From positions 1,196,954-1,260,953 of the forward strand of contig JAPDRO010000008.1 of the NCBI GenBank assembly GCA_030247885.1: 64,000 nucleotides of DNA, written 5' to 3'. The number at the start of each line of letters is the position of its first letter. Position 1 is the stretch's first letter. The translations under genes and the position numbers were made by a program. Origin of the DNA: Taxawa tesnikishii (nom. ined.) (taxonomy: Eukaryota > Ascomycota > Dothideomycetes > Dothideales). This document shows positions 45,940 through 58,114 of this stretch, one piece after another. The notes below the pieces were generated by a model. That model searched no databases. It was not told the DNA's origin and worked only from the letters and a program-made list of their open reading frames with translations.

Positions 45940-46245
45940 TATAAACTATACTTAATAATTTCTTTATAAGAGTTACTACTACTATTACTATTATATATAA
46001 TTACTATCTTTTAAGAGTTTATATAGTTATATTTTCCCTTAATAATAAAATATAAATACTTATTTATTAGTTTTACTACTTTTATTATAAAGTAAACTAT
46101 ATTTTTTCCTTTACTATTTAGTCTTATATAATACTATTTTCTATTATTTTATTATAAAATATAATACTATTATAATAAATCTTAAAAGTTATATTATTTT
46201 AAAGAATTTATCCCTTAATTAAGTTAATATTATTATACTTATTAT

Positions 46246-48272
46246 ATAATGTATTTTATTACTAAGTAGTCTACTATTACTAAGTAGTTTACTCTTACTA
46301 ATATTACGACTATTATAGACTATTATAATAATACCTTTATAATATAACGCGTAATTAACTTATAATAAAGGTATATTATACTTTACTATTAAGGCTATTT
46401 AAGTAACTTTTCCTAATAGTTAAAGATACGCGTTTAAGGTATTTAACATCCCTTAAATAACTCTAAAATAACGACGTAATAAAAAGCTCGTACGACGTAA
46501 CTATAAGCCTAACTTAAAGAATTTATAAAAGATAAAGGAAGAAGTAATAATAGTACGTATATTCGAGTTAAACTTACGAGAAATAAGTACTATAAAGACT
46601 ATAGTAAAAGAAATAGCTAATAATCTACTAGCTACGCGTAGTAAAGAGCCTACTAGTAAGTACTAGGTAAATAGGTTTAAGATATATACTAAGGAAGTTA
46701 AACTTTAATATAGTTATTTATATAATTGTTAGTAAGTCTTAAATAAAGACGTACGTATTATAACGCTTTAGTTTAAACTAGTTAAAAAGATAAAGGAAAA
46801 GTATAGTATCTTAAATAAAGATATATATAACTTTAATAAGATAGGCTTTATAATAAGTATAATTAATGCTTAAATAGTCTTTATAAGCTTTAAGAAATAA
46901 AGTAATTTTAAAAAGGTATAACTAAGTAACTAGGAATAAGTTATAATTATCTAAGGTATTTATACTACTAAGTAAGCTATCTTACTCTTTATTATCTTTA
47001 GTAGTAAGGTCCTTATATTAAGCTAGTACGTAAACTTACTTTGTAACTAAGTACTTAAGACTAGCGCTAATAGTTAAACGATAAATAAGCTTATAGTTAA
47101 TCTAAGTACTTAATTATAACTAAATATATAGTAGAACTAATTATAACTTATTAATTAATTAAGCTATTTATAATAGTAGTTAAGGGATAAAGAAATTTCC
47201 TACTTAGTTTAATAAGTTATATAACTATCTATTCGGACTAAGTAGCTATTATTTTATAATACTTACTTTAAAGTAGTTAAAGTACTTTAACGCGTATATA
47301 AAGGCGCGTTAAGTAAGTATATACTACTTATTAATTATAAATAGTTACGAGAGTTATAATAGTTATAACTTCTATAACTACTATAAAGAATAAAAGATTA
47401 TTATTCTTTATATATCCTTATACTTATTATACTTATTATAGCTACTTAATGTAAGTTATTTTACTCCTTTAAAGTAAGTATATAACGCGAAGATTAATAG
47501 CTAGTTATAGTACTTTACTATATAAGTTAAGAAAGAAGGCTTTCTACTAGTCTTTTATATTACTTTTAATAAGGCAATTATAAAGAATAATATCTAAGTA
47601 AACTTTAGAAGTACTAAATTAGTTCCTTATAACTTAAAGTAAGTACTATTAAAGCTTAACGTAGTACTTTATATGCTAATACTTATATTATTAGAAGTTA
47701 CTTTATAGGAGTCTAAAATACTAGTTAATTTAAAGGAAATAAAGGCGCAAATAATACTAGTTTATAAGTATATATAACTATATAGAAATTCGCTTATCTC
47801 GCCTCTTTTATAGGCTATAAATTTACTTACTAAAAGTATAGCTATTATAAGTTATAAATTAGAGTTATAAATAAAGGAAATTATAAGTCTTCGGAAGTTA
47901 ATTAAGGCGTTAATAGAGTAGTATAGTCGTAAAAGAAAGTATATTTAAATAAAAGAGAGTCTTATAGTAAGTAATATATAAGATTTAATAGCTAATAAGG
48001 ATAATAGTAGTAACGAGAGTATTAAATAGCTTACGAAGAAGATACGTACGTAAAAGTACTATAAATATTATAGTAAAACTAACTATAATACGCGTACTTA
48101 TACTATAGAAATAGTAGATCTAAATAATAGTAATACTTTTAAATAGTACTATAAACTAAAGTATATTTTTATATAGTATTATAATATAAAGGTAATAGTT
48201 TATAATAGTTGCAATATTAGTAAGAGTAAACTACTTAGTAATAGTAGACTACTCGGTAATAAAACACGTTAT
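46246..48272 (+). mobile_element. RIP-degraded pogo-type DNA transposon, element 1
   Basis: About 2.0 kb bounded by inverted repeats of about 95 bp: 46246-46340 and the reverse complement at about 48177-48272 (ends ATAATGTATTTTATTAC / GTAATAAAACACGTTA). Conceptual reading through many stops shows a DDE transposase of the pogo family: near 46820, DIYNFNKIGFII corresponds to the NFDEKGF first-Asp region. Later sections match the LLxxPPHxSHLLQPLD region, seen as YIPILIILIIAT near 47420-47460. The coding potential is destroyed by stops. Confidence 0.8.
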
Positions 48273-51200
48273 TCCCTTACTTTAGTAATAATAACTAAAT
48301 TAAAGTTATTTATTATTTTTTATATTTTAATAATTAAATCCTTTTCTATTTTTTTGAATTTCTTAGTTTATTTACGTCTTAATAAGATGATTAATTTATA
48401 TTAAGAAAGTAAGTAAATTACTATATTAATTTAATTTAATTTAAAATTAATTTTAAGAGTAAAATATCTCTTAAAATACTAAGACTTTAAAAAGATTAAT
48501 ATATTTTATAAGTAAGTTAGCTACTTAAGTAAGTTAACTACCTTATAAAACTAGAATACTTACATAGTAATATTATGTAATACCTTAATAATATAACGTA
48601 TAATATACTTATACTAAAGGAAATATATATCTTATTATTTCTAATATTATATCTAAGTAAATTTAAAGTAAAAGATATACTATAGTAATATACCTTAATT
48701 AACGCTATAAGACTAACGCGCTAGATAGCGCTCTTAATATAACTATAAGCCGAAATTAAAGCGCCTTATAAAACTAGAAGAAAAGGTAATTATATAGTAT
48801 ATATTAGACGAGAGTTTACGTAGTATATTACCTTTAAAAAAACATTTAAAATATAGCTAATAAGTTACTAAGAGAGTATAATAAGAAGCCTATTAGTAAG
48901 AACTAAGTTAATAACTTTATTATGTATATACTTAAGTTATAAATATAATAGAACTATCTATATAATTACTAGTAAGTTACTTATAAGGACTTAGTACTAG
49001 TTATTTAGTTTTAGTTTACGCTTATTTAGTTAATAAAAGTAAAGTATAATATCGTAAATAGGGATATATATAACTTTAATAAATCTAACTTTTTAATAGG
49101 TAAGATATTATCTTAACTAATTATTATAGGCTTAAAGAAACTTAGTAAATAAAAAAACTATAACTTAGTAATTATAAGTAAGTTACCTTAGTATAAGGTA
49201 TTAAAACTATAAGGTACGTTATCTTACTCTTTATTATCTTTATAAGTAAGGTCTTTATCTTAACTTAGTTTAATAATTTACTTTATAACTAGATTATTAA
49301 AGTCTCTTTTACTAGCTAGACTAATAATAAGCTCGCGCCTATATAGCTTAAGTACTTTAATATATATATAAAGACTTATATTATTAAGGTATATAGACTA
49401 CTTATTATTAATAACTATAAGAGTTACTACTTAGTTAAATTCTAGGATTATTATAAGGAAAATAATATTATAACTTTCTATATACTTTTATACTTTTTAT
49501 ACTTACTATAACTACTTAAAATTATTTATTACTTATTATTAAAGCGCCTATATAGTAATAAGATCTTAGTTTTAATACGTAGTTATATTTACTATATTAT
49601 AAAAGAACCCTTCTTAATTACCTTTAAAGTAACTTTTAAGAAAGTATTTATATAAGAGAATATCTATATAAAGTTTTAAGGCGCTAGGCTAGTTTTATAT
49701 AACTTAGAAGCTATATTATTAAAGCTAAATATAAGGCTATATACGCTAACGCTACCTATACTAGGTATAGTTAAATAAGAAGCGAAAATACTACGTAACG
49801 CTAGTAAAATAAAGGCGTAGTTAACGCTAATTTAAAATAGTATATAAAATATTAAAAGTTTCTAGTAAGCTCTTTAAATAAGTAAGTTAAGTTACTAACT
49901 AAGGGCGCTTAATAAATAACGTATAAGATAATATTAATACGTAAAGAAATAGCGTATTTATAAGATATAATTAAGATAATATAAACTACGAGGAAGTAAA
50001 ATAAGTAAGAAAGTAAAATACTAAAACTCGTCTTCTTAACTTCTAAACTTACTACTATTAATAATAAGTACTTTTATACTAGATAAGTAAGTTTATACTA
50101 AAGTTAATATTTAGAAGTATATTTCTACTTATAAAAATAAAGACTATAAATTAGTTCGAGACGTTACTTATATATTTAATATTTCTCTTACTACTATATA
50201 CTATCGTATAGCTAGACGACCTTTACGCGCTATAGCGTATAAATCGAATTAAATCCTTTCGAACGCGAAAGAAAAGATATTAGTCGAATAAATTATACGT
50301 CTTATATATATCAACTTTCCTACTTTACTTACGTTAATTATATAAATAGCTAAGGAAATCTAACGTATATATATATAGTTATTAAAGAAACTACTACTAT
50401 CTCCTTAGCTAATTAGTAAGAAGTAACTTAATTACTTTAAGACTTACTATCTTAAGATCGTAGGTATTTAGACTCGTTAAATTAAGAGCGCGTACTTTAA
50501 TATAATAAGTTATAACGTTATAAAGAAGTAGTTTAACGTAATAATAAAACTTTTTATAAAATATAACTATTTTCTAGAGCGCGTATATAATATAAACGAG
50601 TCCGACTTCGCTATTAGAGTAAGCTAAATATTAAGAGCTCTAGTTAATATACGCGAGATATTTAGCTAGAAAGTAGTTATAAACTATTAGGAGTAAATAA
50701 CTATAATTAAGTATATAAGTACTACTAGAGCTACCGTACTTCCCTTAATTATCTTTAAGGCTAAATATACTAATACCGCCTAGGTACTCTTATATACGCC
50801 TTTAAACTAAAAGTTCTCGACTAGTAATAATAGTTAAACGTCTAATAGTTATAGTTTTTAATAGTTAACTATAGTTTTTAAGCTCTTAACGTAGCCTAAC
50901 GATTCTATAATACGAAGAATACTAATTATAGACGGCTATAGTAGCTATATAATAGCGAAAGTAATCGCCTTTTATATAGAGAATACGATCGATTTACTTA
51001 TCTTATTACCTTACTATTTATATATACTCTAACTACTTAATATTAGCGTATTTATATCGCTTAAGCGCGCGCTAACTTTAGAGACTAACGCTACTTTACG
51101 ACTCGACTTTAACTATATATTACGCGTAAAGTAAATAGAGATATATATACGCGCGAAAGTTAAGGCTATTATAATAAGGAATATCTTAAGTAAATAAAGA

Positions 51201-51326
51201 GCTACTAGTTTAATACTACTAAGCCCTATAATAGTACTTAATAAGTTACCTATAAAATTAACTATAGCGAATTTATAACTTTATATACCTTTATAATAAC
51301 TCGATCTAGACCTTTCGCTACTTAAT

Positions 51327-51510
51327 AGTATAGTAAAGTAACTTTTACTTCTTTACTATTACTTAAATAGTCGAGTATTACTACGTAACTCTATATTATA
51401 TAACTTTACCCCTTATATTTACCTTTTAGAAGATAATAGCGAGGGATTTATTATAAGAATAAGAACTAAAGATAACTACTTATTACTACTACCTTTCCTT
51501 CCTACTATAA
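51327..51510 (+). repeat. 185-bp direct repeat, copy 1
   Basis: About 88% identical by eye to 53769-53955. The shared core includes TTACCCCTTATATTTACC and AAGAATAAGAACTAAAGATA. Together they frame a 2.26-kb block within element 3. Confidence 0.8.
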
Positions 51511-51589
51511 TTAGTAACTATAGTAGGGAAATTAATTAGCTTAATAAGTAACTTAAGAAGGACTATAATAGTAATAGTAAGTAGTTATT

Positions 51590-51975
51590 AAATAACTAGA
51601 TAGTTTTATTAACTAGACGAGTTATTAGTTAACTAGACGAGTTATTTATTAACTAGACGGGTTTATTATTACTAGTTATATATACTATAAATTACTTATA
51701 AGACCTTTATTTTATTATTTCTAAGTTACTACTTATTTAATCTCGCGTCTTTATACTTATTTTACTCTTTATTTAAACCTCTATTTTACTTACTATCTTA
51801 CTAGCTTATAATATTAATTAAATTACTATCTAATTCGTATATTACTAAATTCTTATAGTACGCTAGTAATAGTAATAACTATAGTCTATTAGATTGTTAT
51901 CCTCTTCCTTATTAGCTTATTAAGTAAGCGCTTATTAAGTAAGCGCTTACTAAGCAAGCGCTTATTAACTAAGCG
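51590..51975 (+). repeat. Short tandem arrays inside element 3
   Basis: Two arrays: a TTAACTAGACGAGTTATTTA-type unit at 51598-51665, and a 16-bp TTATTAAGTAAGCGC-type unit about four times at 51905-51970. Confidence 0.75.
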
Positions 51976-53084
51976 GTCTCTTATTACCTTCCTTATTAGC
52001 TTATTAAGTAAGTAATTACTATAAGGCGTAAAAAGAGTAAAGTACTAGTATTACGTAATTTAAAGAGTATAAAGATAAGTCTATTAGAGTAATATTTATA
52101 ACTATAGAGACTTTACTAAAAGATTACGTTATATTAGAAGAGCGCGTTATATAATAAGACTTATTAATTAAGTAGTTACGTTATAAGATATAAGTATATA
52201 AGGTAGTCTTCTTAATACTACTAAAGGAAATTCGTAATTATAAGGTTATACTTATAACTAGATTTAAAGGTATTATAGAGGTAACTATTATAGTACTTAT
52301 AGTAATATTAGTACTAAAGTAATTAGTACTAGTACGAGGATTAGCTTCTAAGAAACTAGTTACTAACGTTACTATAAGAAGGACTAAAAGTAGTACTAGA
52401 AAATAACTAAAAGAGCGACTTACTATAAGGACTACTATTTATATATAATATAAGAAGACTACTAGTTATATATAACGAACTAATTATACTAGATAAAAGC
52501 GTATCTCTAGACCTTTTACGTTTATATAACGCGCTATAATTATAACTATAAAGTTACTAGTTAAAGAAGTAGTTACTACTAGCGCTAGTATTAGTAGTAT
52601 ATACCTAGAGCTATTAATACTATAAGAGAAAGAATAGTTATAAAGAAAAGGCCGTTATTTTCGCTATTATAATACTAGTTATTAATCTTTCGATTTGTAC
52701 TATTTAAATAACTAGATAGCTAGGCTAGTAAATACCTTATAAAAAATATTAGTAAAACGCGTTATATTAGTATTAAAAGAACGCGCTAAGCTAATACTAG
52801 AATAATACGCTATTACTAGTAAGGCTTATAACTATAATATAGCTATATTAAAATAAGTAAAAAGAGCTAGAAATAAGGATAGTAAGACTATAGCTTATAA
52901 GATACTAAGTTATACTATAGAGATACTAAAGTTTAAGTAGTAACTAGCTAACTAATAAATTACTAGACTAGCTATAAAAGACTAGACTAGAAATTGCTTT
53001 TACTATTATTTTACTAAGAACTTTATATAGCTCGGAGTTATATAAAAACTTAGGGGTAAAAGAGTTATTTAATATTACTAGAAT

Positions 53085-53720
53085 TAACTAGTTACTTACT
53101 ACTAGACTAGCGTTTATTACTAAACTAGCTATTAATACTAAACTAGACTAGCTATTAATTACTAGACTAGCTATTATTTACTAGACTAACTATTAGTTAC
53201 TAGACTAGCTATTATTTACTATACTAGCTATTAATTACTAAACTAGCTATTAATTACTAAACTAACTATTATTAGTAGACTAGTTATTACTTACTATATT
53301 AGCTATTGGGTACTATATTAAACTAGTTATTAACTACTAAAATAGTTACTATACTAAAATAACTACTAGACTAGTTATTAATTACTAAACGAGTTATTAA
53401 TCGCTAGACTAGCTATTAACTACTATACTAAATTAGCTATTAACTACTATATTAAACTAGCTAATAGTTACTACTTACTAGATTAAACTAGTTACTAGTA
53501 ATTAAGCTAGCTACTAGCTACTATATTAAAATAGACTATTAAACTAAAAGTCGTACTATTACTAAGAACTATTTATTATTATTTTTACTAAGAACTTTAT
53601 ATAACTTAGAGTTATATAATAACTTAAGAGCTTAAGAGTTATTTAGCGAGTTATTTAGTAAGTTATTTAGTAAGTTATTTAGCGAGTTATTTAGCGAGTT
53701 ATTTAACGAGTAATTTAATA
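53085..53720 (+). repeat. CTAGCTATTAATTACTA minisatellite and AGTTATTTAGC array
   Basis: From about 53085 to 53560, diverged copies of a CTAGCTATTAATTACTAGA-type unit alternate with variants. From 53636 to 53720 an 11-bp GAGTTATTTAG unit repeats about seven times. Confidence 0.8.
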
Positions 53721-53768
53721 AGCCTATTTAATAAAATACTTAAGGAATAAGTACTATAAAGAATAGGG

Positions 53769-53955
53769 AAGTATATAGTAAAGTAGTTTTCGCTTCTCTA
53801 TTACTACTTAAATAGTTAAGTACTACTACGTAACTTTATATTACGTAACTTTACCCCTTATATTTACCTTTTAGAGGATAATAGTAAGGGATCTATTATA
53901 AGAATAAGAACTAAAGATAGCTACTTACTATTATTACCTTTCCTTTCTACTATAA
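53769..53955 (+). repeat. 185-bp direct repeat, copy 2
   Basis: Partner of 51327-51510, same orientation. It could result from a segmental duplication or a long-terminal-repeat-like insertion later mutated by RIP. Confidence 0.8.
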
Positions 53956-55560
53956 TAGTTCTCCTTTAAATAGTACTAAGTTACGTAAAGTAAATATACT
54001 ATTTAACTTTATAATTAAGGTAATTTAAGAGGCTCTATTCCTAGTAAAGTAATATATAAAGTAAATAACTCGTACTTTTAAAGTAATATATAGTAAGAAC
54101 GTTACTTTACGTAAGTAATTATAAGAATAAGAAAAGCTTCTTAATACGTAAAAGGTTTAAAAGAAGGAAAGTAAGTCGTATTAAAGAGTAAGTTTATATT
54201 TAATATATAAAAAGTACTTAAGATAACTAAAGTAACTAAAGCGAAGTTATCGACTAAAAAACTACGTAGATAACTACGTAAGTATATAATTAAAGAAGTA
54301 CTAGAAGATAAGGAAAATAAAGTACTTAAAAATATATATAGTAACTTAGATTTTAACTATATTATTATTATAGTACGTAAGTAACTATTAAATGTAAATA
54401 TTAGCGTTATTATATCTTACTTCCTTACTTATTTTACTTCCTTATAGTTTACGTTAACTATAAAGCGTAAGAGTTATAAAAGGTAATATATATAAATAAA
54501 AGAAACTTTAATAATAAGTAAAGTAACTAATTTAGTTACTATTAAGGAAAGTAGTAATAGTAATAATAGTAAGAAACTTATAAAGAAAGTATACGTAAAG
54601 TAGCATTATAATTATTATAGTAAGACTAAGTATAATTCTTATACTTATAAAGTAGAAATAAAAGATATAAAAGATAGTAACGTTTCTAAATAATTATATA
54701 CTATTTTATAAATTACTATAAAGTATTATAGTATTACGTAATGTTACTACGTAAGTATTCTAGTTTTATAAGGTAGCCGACTTACTTAAGTAGTTAACTT
54801 ACTTATAAAATATATTAATGTTTTTAACTTAATAAACTAAAACTTTAAAATAAGTAAACTTATTTTTTAAAAGAGTTTAATATATACTTTAAGTTATAAT
54901 TTTCGAACTAGTAAAGAAATATTTCTTAGTTTCTTTATATAAAAAGTTATAATTACTTTAATTATAATAATAAGAGTATAAATAGTAATAAACTAAGTAA
55001 AAAGTATAAAAAAGTAAAATTAATAATAAGATACTATTTTAGTTATTATATTACTTCTTAAGTTACTAAAATATAAAAAGGTTTTATAATTATAATATAA
55101 AGTCTTTTTATCTTATTATTATATCTTATCTACTATTTTTAATATAACTTTCTTATTTTTTATTATTTATTTCTAATAGTTTTTACTTACTTTTTACTTT
55201 AATTATTATATTTTTAATTTACTTATTAGTTTATATAACTAAGTACTTTTAATTTTTAATTTAAAAGTTAATATTTTTTAAATATTTTTATATTTATAGT
55301 TTCTTTACTTTTAAATAGTAGTTAATAAGTAACTTTTTAGGGCGTTAATACTTATTACTCTAAACTAAAGTTACTACTAGTAAGTTATACTTTACTTTAT
55401 TTATAAAGTAAAAAGTAATTTAAATAATATATTTATAAACTTTAAGATACTATACTTAATATATATTAGTTAATATCCTTTAATATAGAGAGATATAAAA
55501 TTGTGTTAGACGAGTATAAATTACTAGGTTAACTAACGTAAGGGTACTATAAGTCTAACG

Positions 55561-56040
55561 ATAATACGTAACCGAGACATCCTTCTACTAACCCCTATGT
55601 ATAATCGCTTCCATGTGCCCCTATTGGCGGGTAGACCGTAGACGGGAGCTAAGGCTAGCGCTACCCTACGAAACAAACTTTGTGGCTTTAGATTCTGTCA
55701 TTATGTGCGGATGGTGGCTGGAACGCCACAACCAAACAAACCTGTCGCATCGACGCTCCAAGGTCGGCTTGTGTTTTCTCAGCGGCAAGGCAGAGACCTT
55801 GGAAGTCGTCGGTAGGTCCCTGCATGTGGTAACTTGGGTACGTCATGCACGGATAAAGGCAGTCACGGCTCGTCACACAGCGTATGTATACGTGACTTCT
55901 TTTCGATCACCTTAATCTTCCCTTGACACTCACACCTCCTTGTCAATCAGCTCAACCATCCTAACCACCTTTGCCACTACCTCACCTCACAATCCAGCAG
56001 CAGCTCATAACCACCATCACACGACCCACAGCAAGCAATC
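55561..56040. other. Flank between the island and the Ser-rich gene
   Basis: Composition returns to normal at about 55,590. The frame at 55613-55915 has no domain signature. The last 120 bases are C-rich, typical of the leader of the gene at 56041. Confidence 0.45.
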
Positions 56041-57252
56041 ATGGGCAACTCAGCCTCCACCACAGCAAAGGGAGCAGTAAATCAAACACCCCACCATTAT
56101 ACGCAATCAAACACCTGACCGTGCCTTGTACAGTCTTCCAGCCTCAACTCAGCAGCTTCCTCCGTCGGCTCCAACGCCGTGTCAGCCGCCAGCCAAGCAT
56201 CTGCATCTGTCGACTCTGCATCCTCATCGCTCGCAGCTCAGGCTGCTACAGCCGCCAGCTCTGGGAGCTCCTTAGTCGGTTCTGCTTCTTCGGTCGTGGG
56301 TTCCCATGCCTCCTCAGCCCTCAACTCGGGGTCGTCGGCGCTAAGCTCAGGTTCTTCGTCGATCGGCTCCAAGGCAGCGGCGTCCCTCAGCATCGCGTCT
56401 AAGGCATCTGCGTCCCTCAGTTCTAAGGCGTCTTCATCCCTCAGCTCCGCGTCGTCGGCAATGGGCGCTTCTTCTCTCAGTAGCAGTGTCTCGTCGGCGC
56501 TCGAAGCCGGATCCAAGTCTTTGAGCTCAGGCTCATCGTCTATCGGCTCCAAAGTATCTACTGCCCTCAGTGCGGGCTCTTCAGCCCTGAGCTCCGGCTC
56601 TTCGTCGTTCGGCTCGAATGCAGCCGCGGCCGCCAGTTCCGCTTCCTCGTCCCTCAGCTCCGGTGCCTCGCGTGGCGCCACAGCAGCTGCCCAGGCGACT
56701 CAGCAGGTGGCTGACCAGGTTGGAGGACGCAGCATGAGCACATACGTCGTGGGCCTCTTGGTCCTCATGGCCTTCCTCGGCGCTTTGTACTTCTTCCTCT
56801 TTTCCGACGCTTCAGCCAAGGAAGATAGGAAGCAGGGTGTCAACGCCACGGCGCAGAACCCAAAGCAGCGTGCCGATACCACAACGCAAGACTTGAAGCA
56901 GCGCGTGGACGCGACCAAGCAAGAGCTGAAGCAGCGTGTCGACGCGGTTCAATCCAACAATGGGCAGACTACGTCCTCCTCTACATCTCAGACTACTGCC
57001 ACTTATCGCCCTGTCGGCCATCAACAGGAGCAGGCAATTCCTGCACGCAACGAGTCGCTGCCCACTTCCTTTCAACCGACCGGCGCTCTGCGTGGCGATG
57101 CCGCGGACATCGCTGCCAGAGTGCTAAACGCACCTAGCACTGGAACAAGTACCGGAGGAGCAGCACCGCGTGGCAAGGCTGCGCCAGGTGGGCAGTTCCA
57201 GTACCAAGATCAGATTCCGAGCAAGTTGAACAACGCTGGCTTTGCCAAGTAA
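56041..57252 (+). CDS. Ser/Ala-rich, potentially myristoylated single-pass membrane protein
   Basis: Unrecognised family. Exons 56041-56076 and 56134-57252 form a clean 384-aa frame. The start MGNSAST fits an N-myristoylation consensus (Gly2, Ser6). Residues of about 13-190 are an irregular Ser/Ala repeat with a recurrent LSSGSSSIGSKA-type unit. One membrane helix follows (STYVVGLLVLMAFLGALYFF). The C-terminal half is soluble, with four diverged copies of a Q(D/N)LKQRVDATKQ-like unit (about residues 240-275, probably helical) and a Gly-rich tail ending NNAGFAK. It sits alone between the RIP island and the telomeric helicase. It could be a cell-surface or organelle-tethering protein; no function is claimed. 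Confidence 0.7.
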
Positions 57253-58114
57253 AGTCATTGCATGACTGGGAAAGGGAATCGAGAGCAAGTGCGACATTGG
57301 GAGTTTCTTGCCGTGAGGTGGGAGACGATCTTCTGGGACCAAGAACCTGCTTATGTCACACGAACGGGTGTCATAAGGTTTGACCAATGCGAGGAGCATT
57401 GACGAGTTATATTTAGCGACATGGAGTTAGTAGGCGACTAGCAATAGTCGAATAACATTTAACTAATAGTACATGTACACAGAATCATGTACTATTACCT
57501 GTTGACCCTAATTGCTTACCCTTAATGTTATTATTCGTAAACATTAACCTAATCTATTCTTAGAAAATAAAAATCTCGAGTTAAGTTATAAAAAATAAGT
57601 TATAAAGTAACTCTAAGAGTTAATAAAAGTAAGTCGAGTTATTCGCTTTATATAAGCCTACTCGTAGAAGTCAAACGAATGGCCACGATTCGTTTGCTTT
57701 TGCGTGGGCTATAACCCTAAGGGTTAGAGGAACGACCACGATTCGTTTGCACCTGTTGACCACGATTCGTTTGCCTTCCCGAGCCCCAACCTTCTCGAAA
57801 CCCACACACTATACTGTCATAAGGTTATTCTCTCTGCATGCCAAACACCACTCATATATATGCCATATACATGGAACATCAAGGGCGGCGGTCTTAAAAG
57901 GAAAAAGATGAGGCGCCTTGTGCATAGGCCACTCCCGCATTTTCGCAGGGCGGCCTCTCCAAACAAAGACCAGCCCTGTGTCTATGCGACGTGATCAGTA
58001 CGCTCTAAACAATTGATCCTGAGCATCACATGGATCCTTTAAATCCTTAGAAAGGTAATATAGCTATGTCTGGCCTCGCAAGTATGGCAGCCGTGAAGGC
58101 AAGCCAAGACTCAG
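57253..58114. other. Intergenic, with AT-rich patch and short repeats
   Basis: Bases about 57400-57660 are AT-rich and RIP-like. Bases 57670-57775 hold three copies of CCACGATTCGTTTGC and a 16-bp head-to-head telomere-like motif. An upstream ATG at 58066 opens an 18-codon frame that overlaps the helicase start. Confidence 0.55.
57670..57775. repeat. CCACGATTCGTTTGC repeats with TAACCCTAAGGGTTAG motif
   Basis: Direct copies of CCACGATTCGTTTGC lie near 57683, 57736 and 57760. The first is preceded by CAAACGAAT, giving an inverted CAAACGAAT/ATTCGTTTG pair. Between copies one and two, at 57712-57727, lies TAACCCTAAGGGTTAG. Confidence 0.85.

Larger units (their letters stand above)
49977..54456 (+). 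mobile_element. RIP-degraded Fot1/pogo-type DNA transposon, element 3 (nested in element 2)
   Basis: Left terminus (49977-50020) and right terminus (54404-54456) are C-to-T/G-to-A mutated versions of the arms of the 170-bp element. The interior reads, with stops, as a Fot1/pogo transposase: NESDFAI near 50597, VLPLIIFKAKY near 50735, LIIDGYSSYI near 50924, and LPYYLYILQLLNISVFISLK near 51003. About 2.4 kb beyond the transposase is unusual for the family and is framed by 185-bp direct repeats listed separately. Confidence 0.78.
48491..54825 (+). mobile_element. RIP-degraded pogo-type DNA transposon, element 2 (interrupted)
   Basis: Inverted repeats of about 90 bp mark the ends: 48491-48585 and the reverse complement at 54728-54825, sharing ACGTAAGTATTCTAGTTTTA-type sequence. 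A transposase remnant runs from about 48700 to 49970 with DIYNFNKSNFLIG near 49061-49105. The sequence then breaks at 49977 and element-like tail sequence resumes after 54456, so element 3 appears inserted within element 2. Without the insert it is about 1.9 kb, similar to element 1. Confidence 0.75.
45940..55560. other. AT-rich, RIP-mutated transposon island
   Basis: About 9.6 kb with no open gene. C and G persist mainly as ACT, TAG, CG and GTA contexts, while CpA and TpG are nearly absent and TpA is extremely common. That is the classic RIP signature in Pezizomycotina. Several degraded DNA transposons are resolved inside it and listed separately; stretches between them, such as 45942-46245, 48273-48490 and 54826-55560, are too mutated to assign. 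Confidence 0.93.

Noticed and set aside
51598-51970. Tandem arrays as a CRISPR
   Set aside because: Repeats are contiguous or overlapping without unique spacers, and the context is a fungal transposon.
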